Source: an uncultured Alphaproteobacteria bacterium
GTDB taxonomy: Bacteria > Pseudomonadota > Alphaproteobacteria > RF32 > CAG-239
Assembly (NCBI GenBank): GCA_949297145.1
Contig: CASFQO010000009.1
Location: 1-64,000, forward strand
Length of the DNA stretch: 64,000 nt
Reading direction: 5' to 3'
Shown one piece after another: positions 56,337-64,000 of the stretch (position 1 is the stretch's first letter; the number at the start of each line of letters is the position of its first letter). The notes beneath the pieces were generated by a model that did no database searches, was not told the DNA's origin, and saw only the letters and a list, made by a program, of their open reading frames with translations. The translations under genes were made by a program, and so were the position numbers.

Positions 56337-56364
56337 CTTCTTTTCTTAAAATTTCTTAAACGAA

Positions 56365-56850
56365 TTAATCGTCTAAATTATCCATATCATCGGAGAAATC
56401 ATCTTTATCATCAAGTAAATCATCATCCAAATCAGAATCAGCATCATCTAAAGAGATATCATCACCATCTACATCCAGAGGTTCACCATCGGAATCTTGA
56501 ATTTGCATATTATCAGCCAAAGCGGCATCCAAAACAGCGTCTCCGTCAAATTGAGTATCCAATCCGGATAATTCTTTCTCTGCTGCAAGGATTTCCAATT
56601 CTTCTTCTTCTGGCTCTTCAACTTCAACATGTTTTTGCAAGCCCATTACCAATGATTTTTGCAAATCTTCAATATCTGCTTTTCCTTCTGCAATTTCACG
56701 AAGAGCTACCACAGAGTTTTTATCATTATCTCTGTCTACTTTAATCGGAGCGCCTGCTTCAATATCTTTTGCGCGTTGTGCTGCAACCAACAACAACTCA
56801 TAGCGATTTGGAATTTTTTCTACACAGTCCTCAACTGTTACACGTGCCAT
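56365..56850 (-). CDS. rpoZ: RNA polymerase omega subunit with long acidic tail
   Basis: Omega helps assemble RNA polymerase and takes part in ppGpp binding. The N-terminal about 70 residues are standard ([33 protein letters not shown], then [13 protein letters not shown]). The following 80-90 residues are unusually long and acidic, ending in repeated Asp/Leu runs ([19 protein letters not shown]). Omega is usually about 80-130 residues, so 161 is long. SD and ATG are clear. It lies next to rsh, as in many alphaproteobacteria. Confidence 0.93.
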   Translation of the reverse strand: MARVTVEDCVEKIPNRYELLLVAAQRAKDIEAGAPIKVDRDNDKNSVVALREIAEGKADIEDLQKSLVMGLQKHVEVEEPEEEELEILAAEKELSGLDTQFDGDAVLDAALADNMQIQDSDGEPLDVDGDDISLDDADSDLDDDLLDDKDDFSDDMDNLDD

Positions 56851-56939
56851 TTTAATCCATCCTTAAAATTAGTTTTTACGCTTTGTGTGACTTTATACAC
56901 AAGACCGTTATGAAATGCAACTATTTTTTTTGAAAAACT

Positions 56940-58205
56940 TTAGTAAAATATCGGGGCTGTCAACATCATGCCTTTGATTTTGAGGAATTTTTTAGAAAGT
57001 TCCCCATAATATGGGCGCGTTGCCTCTACATCTCCCTTTAATACCGTATACATTTTGACGATAGCGGCTTCTGTTGCATACATTTCATCTCTCCATTTTT
57101 TAGGTAGCTGATTGATGTATTGATCATAATATCCGCGGCGATGATATCGAACGGCATAAGCTATGGATTGGTTTGCATCCAATACGCGGAAGGCCTTAAC
57201 GGTTTTATCGCAGGTATATGCCCATTCCTCCGGACTAAATCCTTCTTTTATGACAATAGAGGCAAAATCATTATATAGCCCAGCAAATCTGGTTTTCAAA
57301 ACCAAGCGTTGGCACGGATTAACTATGTCTTTCAGGGAATTTTGCATTAACGATGTACCATGTTCTTGTTCCCAGATATCCAGCAAAGTTTCACCGATTA
57401 TCAGCCTTGAAAAATTACGCATATTATCTTTCATCCCAAATTCCATAATAGCATCTATGGTATTTGTGAAAGCGGCCACATCTTTTGTCGTCAGAGGCGA
57501 CGTCAATGTGGGTGACAGCGTTCTTAACTTACCACTCATAACAGAAGCCGGTTTTGTTTTTTTGACAGCTGATGCCGGCAGCATCTCTGCTGTTTTGCTG
57601 GGCAAATCTGCTTTTTCTCGCAAATAATCCGGCAACTCGATATCAACCTTCGGCTTTCTTACTCTTTTTTGTTTGGGGCGATCTAAATCTTCCGGTTTCT
57701 TTTCTCCCCATATTTCCGGCATTAGCAAGAAATATAGCGCTGGCGACATAAACTCAAGATTTTCCACACCTTTCATCCGTTCTGCCACATCTTCGGGAAA
57801 TTTATTTTTGGTTTCTTTAATTCCCGGCATATTTAATATTTTTTCAGACATTCCGGGGATTTGGTGCAGCATTGGGCCTATATATTGGTACGACTCTTTG
57901 GGGAGCCACCCGATTACTTCCATTAACTCATCTTCATAACTATTTTTTAAGCGTCCCTCGCTCATACCATAAAATCTAATTGTCTGGCTAAATTCTTTTT
58001 TAAACTGGTTTCCCATTTTTAAGCGCGAATCGTATCCTTTATCATATAATTTATATTTAGAATCGAGCTTCTTGATATACTCATTTATATCGGGTATCTC
58101 CATTTGCATATCTACACGAAAATATTTATCATAATCAGATAATTTAGCAGAAACATTTTGGGCTGTTGAAAGAAGAGCCAAGACGATTAGTAATAGTTTT
58201 TTCAT
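56940..58205 (-). CDS. secreted protein of unknown function
   Basis: A 421-residue protein with a signal peptide (KKLLLIVLALLSTAQNVSA, then KLSDYDKYF). The mature chain is rich in charged helices, with a Lys/Pro-rich segment near residue 190. Other blocks are TNTIDAIMEFGMKDNMRNFSRLIIGETLLDIWEQEHG and YAVRYHRRGYYDQYINQLPKKWRDEMYATEAA. No family is recognised. A GTG six bases upstream (58211) is possible, but the ATG at 58205 is nine bases from AAGGA. It is divergent from gcrA. Confidence 0.6.
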   Translation of the reverse strand: MKKLLLIVLALLSTAQNVSAKLSDYDKYFRVDMQMEIPDINEYIKKLDSKYKLYDKGYDSRLKMGNQFKKEFSQTIRFYGMSEGRLKNSYEDELMEVIGWLPKESYQYIGPMLHQIPGMSEKILNMPGIKETKNKFPEDVAERMKGVENLEFMSPALYFLLMPEIWGEKKPEDLDRPKQKRVRKPKVDIELPDYLREKADLPSKTAEMLPASAVKKTKPASVMSGKLRTLSPTLTSPLTTKDVAAFTNTIDAIMEFGMKDNMRNFSRLIIGETLLDIWEQEHGTSLMQNSLKDIVNPCQRLVLKTRFAGLYNDFASIVIKEGFSPEEWAYTCDKTVKAFRVLDANQSIAYAVRYHRRGYYDQYINQLPKKWRDEMYATEAAIVKMYTVLKGDVEATRPYYGELSKKFLKIKGMMLTAPIFY

Positions 58206-58270
58206 TTTCACAATTCCTTTTTACTTTTCTAACCTATTCTATTCAAAAAGAATTTAAAAAAACGTTATAC

Positions 58271-58301
58271 TTGCATTTTAAATACAAATAGATTATGATT
58301 C
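58271..58301 (+). promoter_or_regulatory. gcrA promoter with GANTC at the -10 box
   Basis: TTGCAT at 58271-58276 and TATGAT at 58294-58299 are 17 bases apart. A GANTC site (GATTC, 58297-58301) overlaps the -10 box. GcrA acts with sigma70 at promoters bearing CcrM-methylated GANTC, so autoregulation is plausible but not shown. Confidence 0.5.
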
Positions 58302-58338
58302 CGCGCAAATGGGCAAATAATGTTATGGAGAAAAAAAT

Positions 58339-58830
58339 ATGATTTGGACCGATGAAGCCGTTGAAGAATTAAAAAGAATGTGGGACAAAGGTATGACAAC
58401 CGGACAAATAGCTAAGGCCTTGAACGTTACAAAAAACTCTATTATCGGTAAAGTTCATCGTTTATGCTTAACAGCCAGACCTTCTCCAATTAAAAAATCT
58501 ACAGCTCCAAAAACTGAAACTAAGGCTGTAAAAGCAGCCCCTAAATCTGCTCCAGCGCAAGAGGCTGATAAGAATCAGAAATCCGTGGCCAAATCTACAG
58601 AAACCAGCTCTTCAAAAAATAATGATAAAGAATTCTCGGTTAAAGATAATTCTTATACCGAAGAGACCAATATTCCTTTGGTTAAATTAGATAATCACAC
58701 TTGCAGATGGCCGATTGGCGATCCTCGCGATGATGATTTTTGTTTTTGCGGTAAACGCGTTAAAACCGGTCAGACCTATTGCGAGGAGCATGCAGCTATT
58801 GCTTATGTTAAACCGGGAAAGAAAATCTAA
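58339..58830 (+). CDS. gcrA: cell-cycle regulator GcrA
   Basis: Sigma70-associated transcription factor of alphaproteobacteria that acts at promoters with methylated GANTC. The 163 residues start with the GcrA helix-turn-helix block MIWTDEAVEELKRMWDKGMTTGQIAKALNVTKNSIIGKVHRL, have a Lys/Ala-rich linker (about 50-105), and end with the sigma-binding region (CRWPIGDPRDDDFCFCGKR, then YCEEHAAIAY). All conserved blocks are intact. The SD GGAG is eight bases upstream. A GC-rich terminator follows. Confidence 0.95.
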   Translation: MIWTDEAVEELKRMWDKGMTTGQIAKALNVTKNSIIGKVHRLCLTARPSPIKKSTAPKTETKAVKAAPKSAPAQEADKNQKSVAKSTETSSSKNNDKEFSVKDNSYTEETNIPLVKLDNHTCRWPIGDPRDDDFCFCGKRVKTGQTYCEEHAAIAYVKPGKKI

Positions 58831-58852
58831 TCTCTTTAATTTTGTTTCTATT

Positions 58853-58884
58853 GGCGCGCTCCTTTTCAGCGCGCCTTATTTTTC
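58853..58884 (+). terminator. Rho-independent terminator of gcrA
   Basis: GGCGCGCT (58853-58860) pairs with AGCGCGCC (58868-58875) around CCTTTTC, followed by TTATTTTTC. The next gene's SD lies just after the tract. Confidence 0.8.
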
Positions 58885-58898
58885 AGGTTTGAGTTATC

Positions 58899-59597
58899 AT
58901 GTATAGTGAGAAATTTACAAAATTCATTGAAATGTGGCAAAAAGAATTTGCCATAGAGCGTACCATTGATGAAAAAGTTTGTATTGATAGGGACGGTAAC
59001 CCTATTCCTTGGTATACTTATCCGGCTATTGAGTATCTTTCTCAATTTGATGTTTCCGACAAAGAAGTCTTTGAGTTTGGTTGCGGAAACTCGTCTTTGT
59101 TTTGGGCCGGTCGTGCCAAAAAAGTTACAAGTATTGAGGATAACCTTACTTGGTTTGACAAATGGAAACATGAGTTTGTTCGCGACAACCTTGATATTCG
59201 GTGGCGCGATGAAGGTGATGGATACTTTAATGCCATATTTGAAGATAATAAAAAATATGACATTATCATTGTTGACGGAAAAAGGCGTGCAGACTGCGCA
59301 CGAACGGCTGTTGAAGCCCTCAATGACGGTGGGCTCATCATTTTAGATGACAGCGACCGCATTAACACCAGTAAAGAGTATGTTGATGCCGTGCATTATC
59401 TTAAACAAGCAGATTTGTTACAAGTTGATTTTTATGGTTTTTGCCCCATGAACAATTACACCAAAACAACCTCTCTCTTTTTTAGCAGAGATTTTAGATT
59501 TCCAACACTTTATACCATTCAACCTATCAACGGTTGGGGAAATTTGTGGAGTATGGGAAGAAAAAATCGCAAAGAGTTTTTTAAGGTTAATAAATAA
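58899..59597 (+). CDS. class I SAM-dependent methyltransferase-like protein
   Basis: A 232-residue cytoplasmic protein with a Rossmann-type SAM motif VFEFGCGNSSLFWAGRAKKVTSIEDN near residues 58-85. It continues with YDIIIVDGKRRADCARTAVEALNDGGLIILDD (motifs for SAM binding and the post-strand acidic residue). The first 40 residues precede the motif as in FkbM-like or glycan-associated methyltransferases. Substrate is unknown. The ATG at 58899 is preceded by CAGGTTTGAGTTATC. It converges on mrp with 20 bases between the stops. Confidence 0.7.
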   Translation: MYSEKFTKFIEMWQKEFAIERTIDEKVCIDRDGNPIPWYTYPAIEYLSQFDVSDKEVFEFGCGNSSLFWAGRAKKVTSIEDNLTWFDKWKHEFVRDNLDIRWRDEGDGYFNAIFEDNKKYDIIIVDGKRRADCARTAVEALNDGGLIILDDSDRINTSKEYVDAVHYLKQADLLQVDFYGFCPMNNYTKTTSLFFSRDFRFPTLYTIQPINGWGNLWSMGRKNRKEFFKVNK

Positions 59598-59617
59598 CTT
59601 TCTATTTTAAAAATGGT

Positions 59618-60679
59618 CTATTTCAGCTCTAGCTTTGCGGCAATTTTTTCGGCTATCTTTTCATAAGCTTTAGCATATGGGCTATCCGGTTCGCTTTGCA
59701 CAATCGGCGTTCCGGCATCTGAATTGGCTCGTATATCGTAGTGCAGCGGAATCTCCCCTAAAAAATCAACATTCAATCTTTTGGCAGTTTTTTCTGCTCC
59801 GGCATGTCCGAAAATATCTGCGCGATGTCCGCATTTTTCACAAATGTAATAGCTCATATTTTCTATAATTCCTAAAACAGGCACACCAATTTTGTTAAAA
59901 AGATTTATTCCTTTTATCGCATCAATTAACGCAATATCTTGTGGCGTTGAAACGATTATTGCGCCTGAAAAATTGATTTTTTGAGACATCGTTATCTGTA
60001 TATCTCCGGTTCCCGGAGGCATATCAATCACCATTACGTCAATATTTCCCCAAGATGTTTGTGTCAGAAGTTGTTCAATAGCTCCGCACGCTTTTGCGCC
60101 GCGCCATATTAAAGCCGTATCATCCGCAATCATACTTCCGATTGACATGGATTCAATGCCGCATTCTTTAAACGGCTGAAAGGTCACCCCATCATATGAA
60201 CTTGGCGGCATCTTGTTATATCCTAACATCATCGGTATGGATGGCCCATAGATATCTGCATCAAATATGGCAACATTCAGATTTAGGTTTGAGAGCGCCA
60301 ATGCTAAATTTACCGCCGTCGTTGATTTGCCAACACCACCCTTACCTGATGCAACGGCGATAATATGTTTTACACCCTTAATTTGCCATTTATCATCTTG
60401 CACAGCACCATCTTGATGATTTTGCACAAAGACAATACTCACCTTTTTTCCTGGGTTAATTTGTTCCAAGTCCCTTTTCAAATTTTCTGCAGCCTTATTA
60501 TTTTCTGGCTCATGGACAGTCACGATTAAACGATTTCCTAACTCTTTAATCACGACATTTTCTGGATGAAAATATTTTTTTACCAAGGATATGTTATCTA
60601 ACTCTAATGGTTCATTTTCTCTTTCTGACATTGGCTTTCCTAATGTGGATATTATTTTTTCAATGTTGTTTTTATACAA
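59618..60679 (-). CDS. mrp: Mrp/ApbC-type iron-sulfur cluster carrier ATPase
   Basis: ParA-type ATPase that delivers Fe-S clusters to target proteins. The 353 residues carry the deviant Walker A VASGKGGVGKSTTAVNLA near residue 112, MVIDMPPGTGDIQ and the CxxC pair in IENMSYYICEKCGHRADIFGH that binds the cluster. The N-terminal part is a reduced MIP18-like domain (IEKIISTLGKPMSEREN). Two starts are possible: TTG at 60679, which keeps the N-terminal helix, and ATG at 60631, which has a better SD (TTAGGAAAGCCA). Confidence 0.92.
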   Translation of the reverse strand: MYKNNIEKIISTLGKPMSERENEPLELDNISLVKKYFHPENVVIKELGNRLIVTVHEPENNKAAENLKRDLEQINPGKKVSIVFVQNHQDGAVQDDKWQIKGVKHIIAVASGKGGVGKSTTAVNLALALSNLNLNVAIFDADIYGPSIPMMLGYNKMPPSSYDGVTFQPFKECGIESMSIGSMIADDTALIWRGAKACGAIEQLLTQTSWGNIDVMVIDMPPGTGDIQITMSQKINFSGAIIVSTPQDIALIDAIKGINLFNKIGVPVLGIIENMSYYICEKCGHRADIFGHAGAEKTAKRLNVDFLGEIPLHYDIRANSDAGTPIVQSEPDSPYAKAYEKIAEKIAAKLELK

Positions 60680-60741
60680 GCTTTATATTATTTTTCTAGT
60701 GAAAAAGTGTTTTTTACGATATTTTTTAGAGGTTTTGATTG

Positions 60742-61767
60742 ATGACAGATAAATTAACCGCTTTGGATGTTAATCCATGGGATTCTACCGAAAGCAGCAC
60801 CTCCAAGCCGAGAGTTGTTGATTTTACGGCAAAAATTACAAAGATGCAGAATAACAAAGATAATTTTGATGGTATTTATAAACTTATTATCGGAATTATT
60901 CTCTTTTTATGGCTTATTTCCGGCTTTTATCAAGTTCAACCCAGCGAACAAGGTATTGTTTTGAGATTGGGTAAATATGTGGAAACAACTGATGCCGGCT
61001 TACATTATCATCTCCCCTATCCTTTTGAAAAAGTTTTTATCGTTGATATCACCAAAGAACGAAGCATCAATTTAGGGGTTAACGAAAATTCATTTCGTGA
61101 GGCTTCTACCAATGCGCTTACAGAAAGCCACATGTTGACCGGTGATGAAAATATTGTTGACATCAACCTTACGGTCGTTTGGAATATTAAAGATGCAAAG
61201 GATTATTTATTCAAAACGAGAACCCCTGATTCAACTGTTAAAGTTGCCGCACAATCTGTCTTAAGAGAAATTATCGGACAATCTAAAATGGAAGATGTTA
61301 TCACCGGCGACAGAAACAAAATTGAAAATGACACCAAAAAGGAATTACAGACCTTATTGGATAATTTCAAAACAGGTGTAAATATCGTTCGTGTCAAGCT
61401 CCAAAAAGCTGATCCTCCAAAGCAAGTAGTTGACGCTTTTAATGAAGTGCAAAGAGCTAAAACCGATGCAGAACGTTTTAAAAACGAAGCAGAAGCTTAT
61501 GCTAATGAGGTTTTGCCTAAAGCCGAAGGGGAAGCCATTAAAAGAAAGCAAGAAGCAGAAGCTTATCGTGAGGCTGTTATCAGCAAGGCGGAAGGTGAAG
61601 CACAAAGATTTACTTCTATTTACAATGCTTATAAAACCGGGAAAATTGTTACATCAAAACGGCTTTATTTAGAAACGATGGAAGATGTTCTTAAAAAGTC
61701 TAAGAAAGTCATTATGGAACCAGGGCAAAAGAGTTCTAATATGATGCCTATTTTACCGCTTAAGTAA
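60742..61767 (+). CDS. hflK: HflK, SPFH protein of the FtsH-regulating complex
   Basis: Membrane SPFH/prohibitin protein that with HflC forms a periplasmic cage around FtsH and modulates membrane-protein degradation. The 341 residues have a helix near 50-68 (LIIGIILFLWLISGFYQV), then SPFH motifs (PSEQGIVLRLGKYVETTDAGLHYHLPYPFE) and a long helical part rich in Ala/Glu (RFKNEAEAYANEVLPKAEGEA). The ATG at 60742 follows GAGG by nine bases. It precedes hflC at the stop codon. Confidence 0.95.
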   Translation: MTDKLTALDVNPWDSTESSTSKPRVVDFTAKITKMQNNKDNFDGIYKLIIGIILFLWLISGFYQVQPSEQGIVLRLGKYVETTDAGLHYHLPYPFEKVFIVDITKERSINLGVNENSFREASTNALTESHMLTGDENIVDINLTVVWNIKDAKDYLFKTRTPDSTVKVAAQSVLREIIGQSKMEDVITGDRNKIENDTKKELQTLLDNFKTGVNIVRVKLQKADPPKQVVDAFNEVQRAKTDAERFKNEAEAYANEVLPKAEGEAIKRKQEAEAYREAVISKAEGEAQRFTSIYNAYKTGKIVTSKRLYLETMEDVLKKSKKVIMEPGQKSSNMMPILPLK

Positions 61768-61778
61768 TGGAGTTAAAG

Positions 61779-62639
61779 ATGAAAAAGAATTTACATGCTA
61801 TTATCATTGGTGCCGTTTTATTGGTATTTTTGGCATCACAATCTCTTTATATCGTGCAACAGCCGGAGCAAGCCATTGTCCTGCAATTTGGTGATCCGGT
61901 CAGATTAGTGCAAGAACCCGGGCTAAAAATCAAAATGCCTTTTATTCAAAATGTTATTTTTTATGACAAGAGACTTCTTAACCTTGAACCTCCGGCACAA
62001 GAAGTTGTCTTGAAAGATAAAAAGCGTTTGGATGTTGATACCTTTTCGCGCTACAGAATCGTTGAACCGCTGACTTTCTATAAAACGGTTAGAAACGAAT
62101 ATCAGGCACAGAATCGTTTGCAAGAAATCGTTAACTCTTCAGCCAGAAATGTCTTAGCAACGTTTACTCTTAAAGAGCTTCTGTCTGAAAAAAGAACGGA
62201 AATTATGAAACAAATCAGTGATGCTGTTAAAGCTGATGCCAGCCAAATCGGAGTTGATGTTATTGACGTGCGTATTCGTCGTGCTGATTTGCCGATTCAA
62301 GTTTCTCAAGCTATTAATGACCGTATGAAAACCGAGCGTATCCGCGAAGCCAAAGGATATCGTGCCGACGGAGAGAAGACCGCACAAGAAATTCGTGCCA
62401 CCGCAGATAAAGAGGCTACTATCACTGTGGCTACGGCCGAAAAAGAAGCACAACGTATCAAGGGTGAAGGCGATAAAGAAGCAACGGAAATTTGGAACAA
62501 AGCTACAAGTGTTGACCCCGAATTTTATGCCTTTTATCGTTCTTTAGAGGCCTATCGCAACTCCTTTGATGGGGAAACTTCTTTAGTTTTAGCTCCCGAA
62601 GGCGAATTCTTTAACTATTTTGGACAATCTTTGAAATAA
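61779..62639 (+). CDS. hflC: HflC, partner of HflK
   Basis: SPFH protein forming the heteromeric cage with HflK. The 286 residues have a signal-anchor helix (HAIIIGAVLLVFLASQSLYIV), then QPEQAIVLQFGDPVRLVQEPGLKIKMPF and a helical C-terminal part (DRMKTERIREAKGYRADGEKTAQEIRA). The ATG at 61767, which overlaps the hflK stop, is possible but the ATG at 61779 follows GGAG by six bases and keeps the usual MKK start. The degP-like gene follows with ten bases between. Confidence 0.95.
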   Translation: MKKNLHAIIIGAVLLVFLASQSLYIVQQPEQAIVLQFGDPVRLVQEPGLKIKMPFIQNVIFYDKRLLNLEPPAQEVVLKDKKRLDVDTFSRYRIVEPLTFYKTVRNEYQAQNRLQEIVNSSARNVLATFTLKELLSEKRTEIMKQISDAVKADASQIGVDVIDVRIRRADLPIQVSQAINDRMKTERIREAKGYRADGEKTAQEIRATADKEATITVATAEKEAQRIKGEGDKEATEIWNKATSVDPEFYAFYRSLEAYRNSFDGETSLVLAPEGEFFNYFGQSLK

Positions 62640-62649
62640 GAGGCTTAGT

Positions 62650-64000
62650 ATGCGCTTTTCTTTCTTTTTTGCTTGTTGTATGTGTTTTTCTGTTCAGGCG
62701 TTTGCTCTTGATTCATATGCTGATCTTGTTGATGAATTGATGCCGTCTGTTGTGAACATCTCAACAGAAAAAAAAGTTATTGATACCAAAGAAGGCGGTA
62801 TTGATAATGTTATGGTGGATCCTGCATTGCAAGGAAGAGAAGCGCTCGGCTCCGGTTTTTTTATCCGCAATGACGGTTATATTTTAACAAATCAACACGT
62901 TATTGAAGGAGCTAAAAAAATTACAGTTGTTACAAATGATGATAAATCTTTTGACGCAACCATTGTCGGCGTAGACGCGCCAAGTGACTTGGCAGTGCTA
63001 AAAATAAGTAATGCCACCACAGACAAAGAACATCCTTTGGTGTTTAAGTCTGTGGTGTTCGGAGATGCCGATAAAGCACGAATCGGCGATAAAATCTTAG
63101 CTTTCGGGAACCCTTATGGTTTAGGGGTTAGCGTTTCTGCCGGTATTATATCTGCAAAATCTCGCTCTATCGGATTAGGTGAGCAGCAATATTTACAAAC
63201 GGATGCCGCGATTAACCGTGGAAATTCTGGTGGTCCGATGTTTAATTTGCAGGGAGAAGTTATTGGCATTAATGCAGCAATTTTCACAATGCGTGGCGCC
63301 AGCGGAGTGGGCTTTTCTCTCCCCTCCAATATCGCTAACTGGATTTCTTCGCAAATTATTTCTAACGGAAAAGTTCGGCGCGGTTGGCTTGGGATGACTG
63401 TTGCTCACGGAATTGATAAGTACACAGATAAGTCAGGCTTTGTGATTACGGAAATTAACGAAGAATCTTCGGCTTATAAAGAAGGTTTGCGCGTTGGCGA
63501 TATCATTACTGAGTATAATGACAGACCAGCGACAAATATTTCTGATTTTTTGCATTTTACAGAAACCATGGAACCAGGGCAAGCATTACGTTTGAAAACG
63601 TTGAGTTATGGAGAAGAAATCCGCAATGTGATACGCATTCAAGAAATGCCTGAACAAGAACTTAAAGATGTCACCAATAAAGCCTTAAGCGAGAATCGCA
63701 AGTATTCTCGTGAAGGTTTGGGAGAGGATGTCGTTTATATATCAGAATTAAAAATTGCCGTCAGAGAGGCTGAACCTCGGGGGTTAACGATTGTCAAGAT
63801 TGATTCTGATTCTCCTCTTCGGGGTAAAGGAATTAGCGTTGGTGATATTATTTTAGAGGCAGATCGGGCCGAAATTTATTCCGCAGACAATTTATTGGAT
63901 AATATCCGATATGCCGTTTTTAGCGACTATCGTCCGCTCTCGCTTCTCATTCAGGGTATTGATAACACCTTTTATTCCACTATAGAATTGGCAAAAGAAA
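62650..64000 (+). CDS. degP: DegP/HtrA-type periplasmic serine protease (3' truncated by the window)
   Basis: Periplasmic protease/chaperone that handles misfolded envelope proteins. About 450 residues are present up to the window edge. Residues 1-19 form a signal peptide (FACCMCFSVQAFA). The trypsin-like domain has catalytic His83 in LTNQHVIEG, Asp113 in APSDLAVLKI and Ser193 in INRGNSGGPM. A first PDZ domain follows from about 250 (RGWLGMTVAHGI, then YKEGLRVGDIITEYN), and a second (LTIVKIDSDSPLRGKGISVGDIILEAD) near 375. The reading frame is open at the right edge. Position after hflKC is typical for alphaproteobacteria. Confidence 0.95.
   Translation, partial: MRFSFFFACCMCFSVQAFALDSYADLVDELMPSVVNISTEKKVIDTKEGGIDNVMVDPALQGREALGSGFFIRNDGYILTNQHVIEGAKKITVVTNDDKSFDATIVGVDAPSDLAVLKISNATTDKEHPLVFKSVVFGDADKARIGDKILAFGNPYGLGVSVSAGIISAKSRSIGLGEQQYLQTDAAINRGNSGGPMFNLQGEVIGINAAIFTMRGASGVGFSLPSNIANWISSQIISNGKVRRGWLGMTVAHGIDKYTDKSGFVITEINEESSAYKEGLRVGDIITEYNDRPATNISDFLHFTETMEPGQALRLKTLSYGEEIRNVIRIQEMPEQELKDVTNKALSENRKYSREGLGEDVVYISELKIAVREAEPRGLTIVKIDSDSPLRGKGISVGDIILEADRAEIYSADNLLDNIRYAVFSDYRPLSLLIQGIDNTFYSTIELAKE

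Noticed and set aside
56365-56500. Frameshift producing the acidic tail of omega
   Set aside because: The frame is continuous to a stop followed by a terminator at the expected distance, and the tail has a steady codon pattern.

Overview
The window looks like a chromosomal segment of an AT-rich alphaproteobacterium. The main pointers are gcrA (a cell-cycle regulator essentially restricted to Alphaproteobacteria), a DUF2155 gene next to MCE-domain genes, the leuS-lptE-holA and hflK-hflC-degP clusters, a bifunctional Rsh with rpoZ and acpS nearby, a zinc-ligand-free ribosomal protein L36, and a YbjN-family protein. Low GC, many short secreted proteins with no recognisable family and the compact layout suggest an uncultured, possibly host-associated lineage; that placement is inference. 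The genetic code is standard. I saw no tRNA, rRNA, CRISPR array, insertion sequence or phage gene. No gap between genes exceeds 300 bases; the longest (about 200-250 bases, around 19.6, 23.0, 26.7 and 29.2 kb) hold promoters, terminators and hairpins.

Layout. 1-4.9 kb: the 3' part of ileS with a disrupted left edge, a putative zinc metallopeptidase, ruvX and a lytic transglycosylase. 5-7.5 kb: a minus-strand nucleoside-salvage operon cdd-punA-deoA. 7.6-22.9 kb: a 1764-residue AsmA-like protein, a GalU-like nucleotidyltransferase, a DUF3137 protein, a SpmA-SpmB fusion, dtd, two adjacent secreted proteins that seem to share a domain, DUF1294 and YbjN proteins, lgt, a membrane protein with a degenerate GGDEF domain, and queA. 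23-26.6 kb: a stand-alone 1161-residue protein of unknown family with internal duplications. 26.8-30.1 kb: gapA-pgk and a small outer-membrane protein. 30.3-34.1 kb: an FAD oxidoreductase, a GT-C glycosyltransferase and mlaC. 34.2-38.2 kb: leuS-lptE-holA. 38.3-40.2 kb: clpP-clpX. 40.3-44.6 kb: a VirB8-like protein divergent from a TolC-like lipoprotein with an Ig-like tail, then a second GT-C protein. 44.6-46.4 kb: two tandem MCE proteins and DUF2155. 46.5-50.6 kb: a Gld-type ABC transporter cluster. 50.6-56.9 kb: ettA, a small secreted protein, rpmJ, and acpS, DUF2062, rsh and rpoZ. 56.9-64 kb: a secreted unknown, gcrA, a methyltransferase, mrp, hflK-hflC and a DegP-type protease cut by the right edge.

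Functional themes. Much of the window serves the envelope: Lgt and LptE, Mla-type lipid transport (MlaC and two MCE proteins, with no MlaE or MlaF here), AsmA, two GT-C enzymes, HflKC/DegP quality control and a lytic transglycosylase. The rest is central housekeeping: translation (IleRS, LeuRS, Dtd, EttA, L36, QueA), lower glycolysis, ClpXP, stringent response and GcrA. The candidates for something undescribed are the duplicated 1161-residue protein at 23.1-26.6 kb, the VirB8-like/TolC-like divergent pair at 40.3-43.0 kb, the paired secreted proteins at 16.7-18.5 kb, and several hairpin or dyad elements just upstream of start codons.

Start codons were often settled by the Shine-Dalgarno sequence. 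Several genes carry GGAG followed directly by ATG and then a second ATG about six bases later; the second is taken as the start because the first overlaps the extended anti-16S complement.
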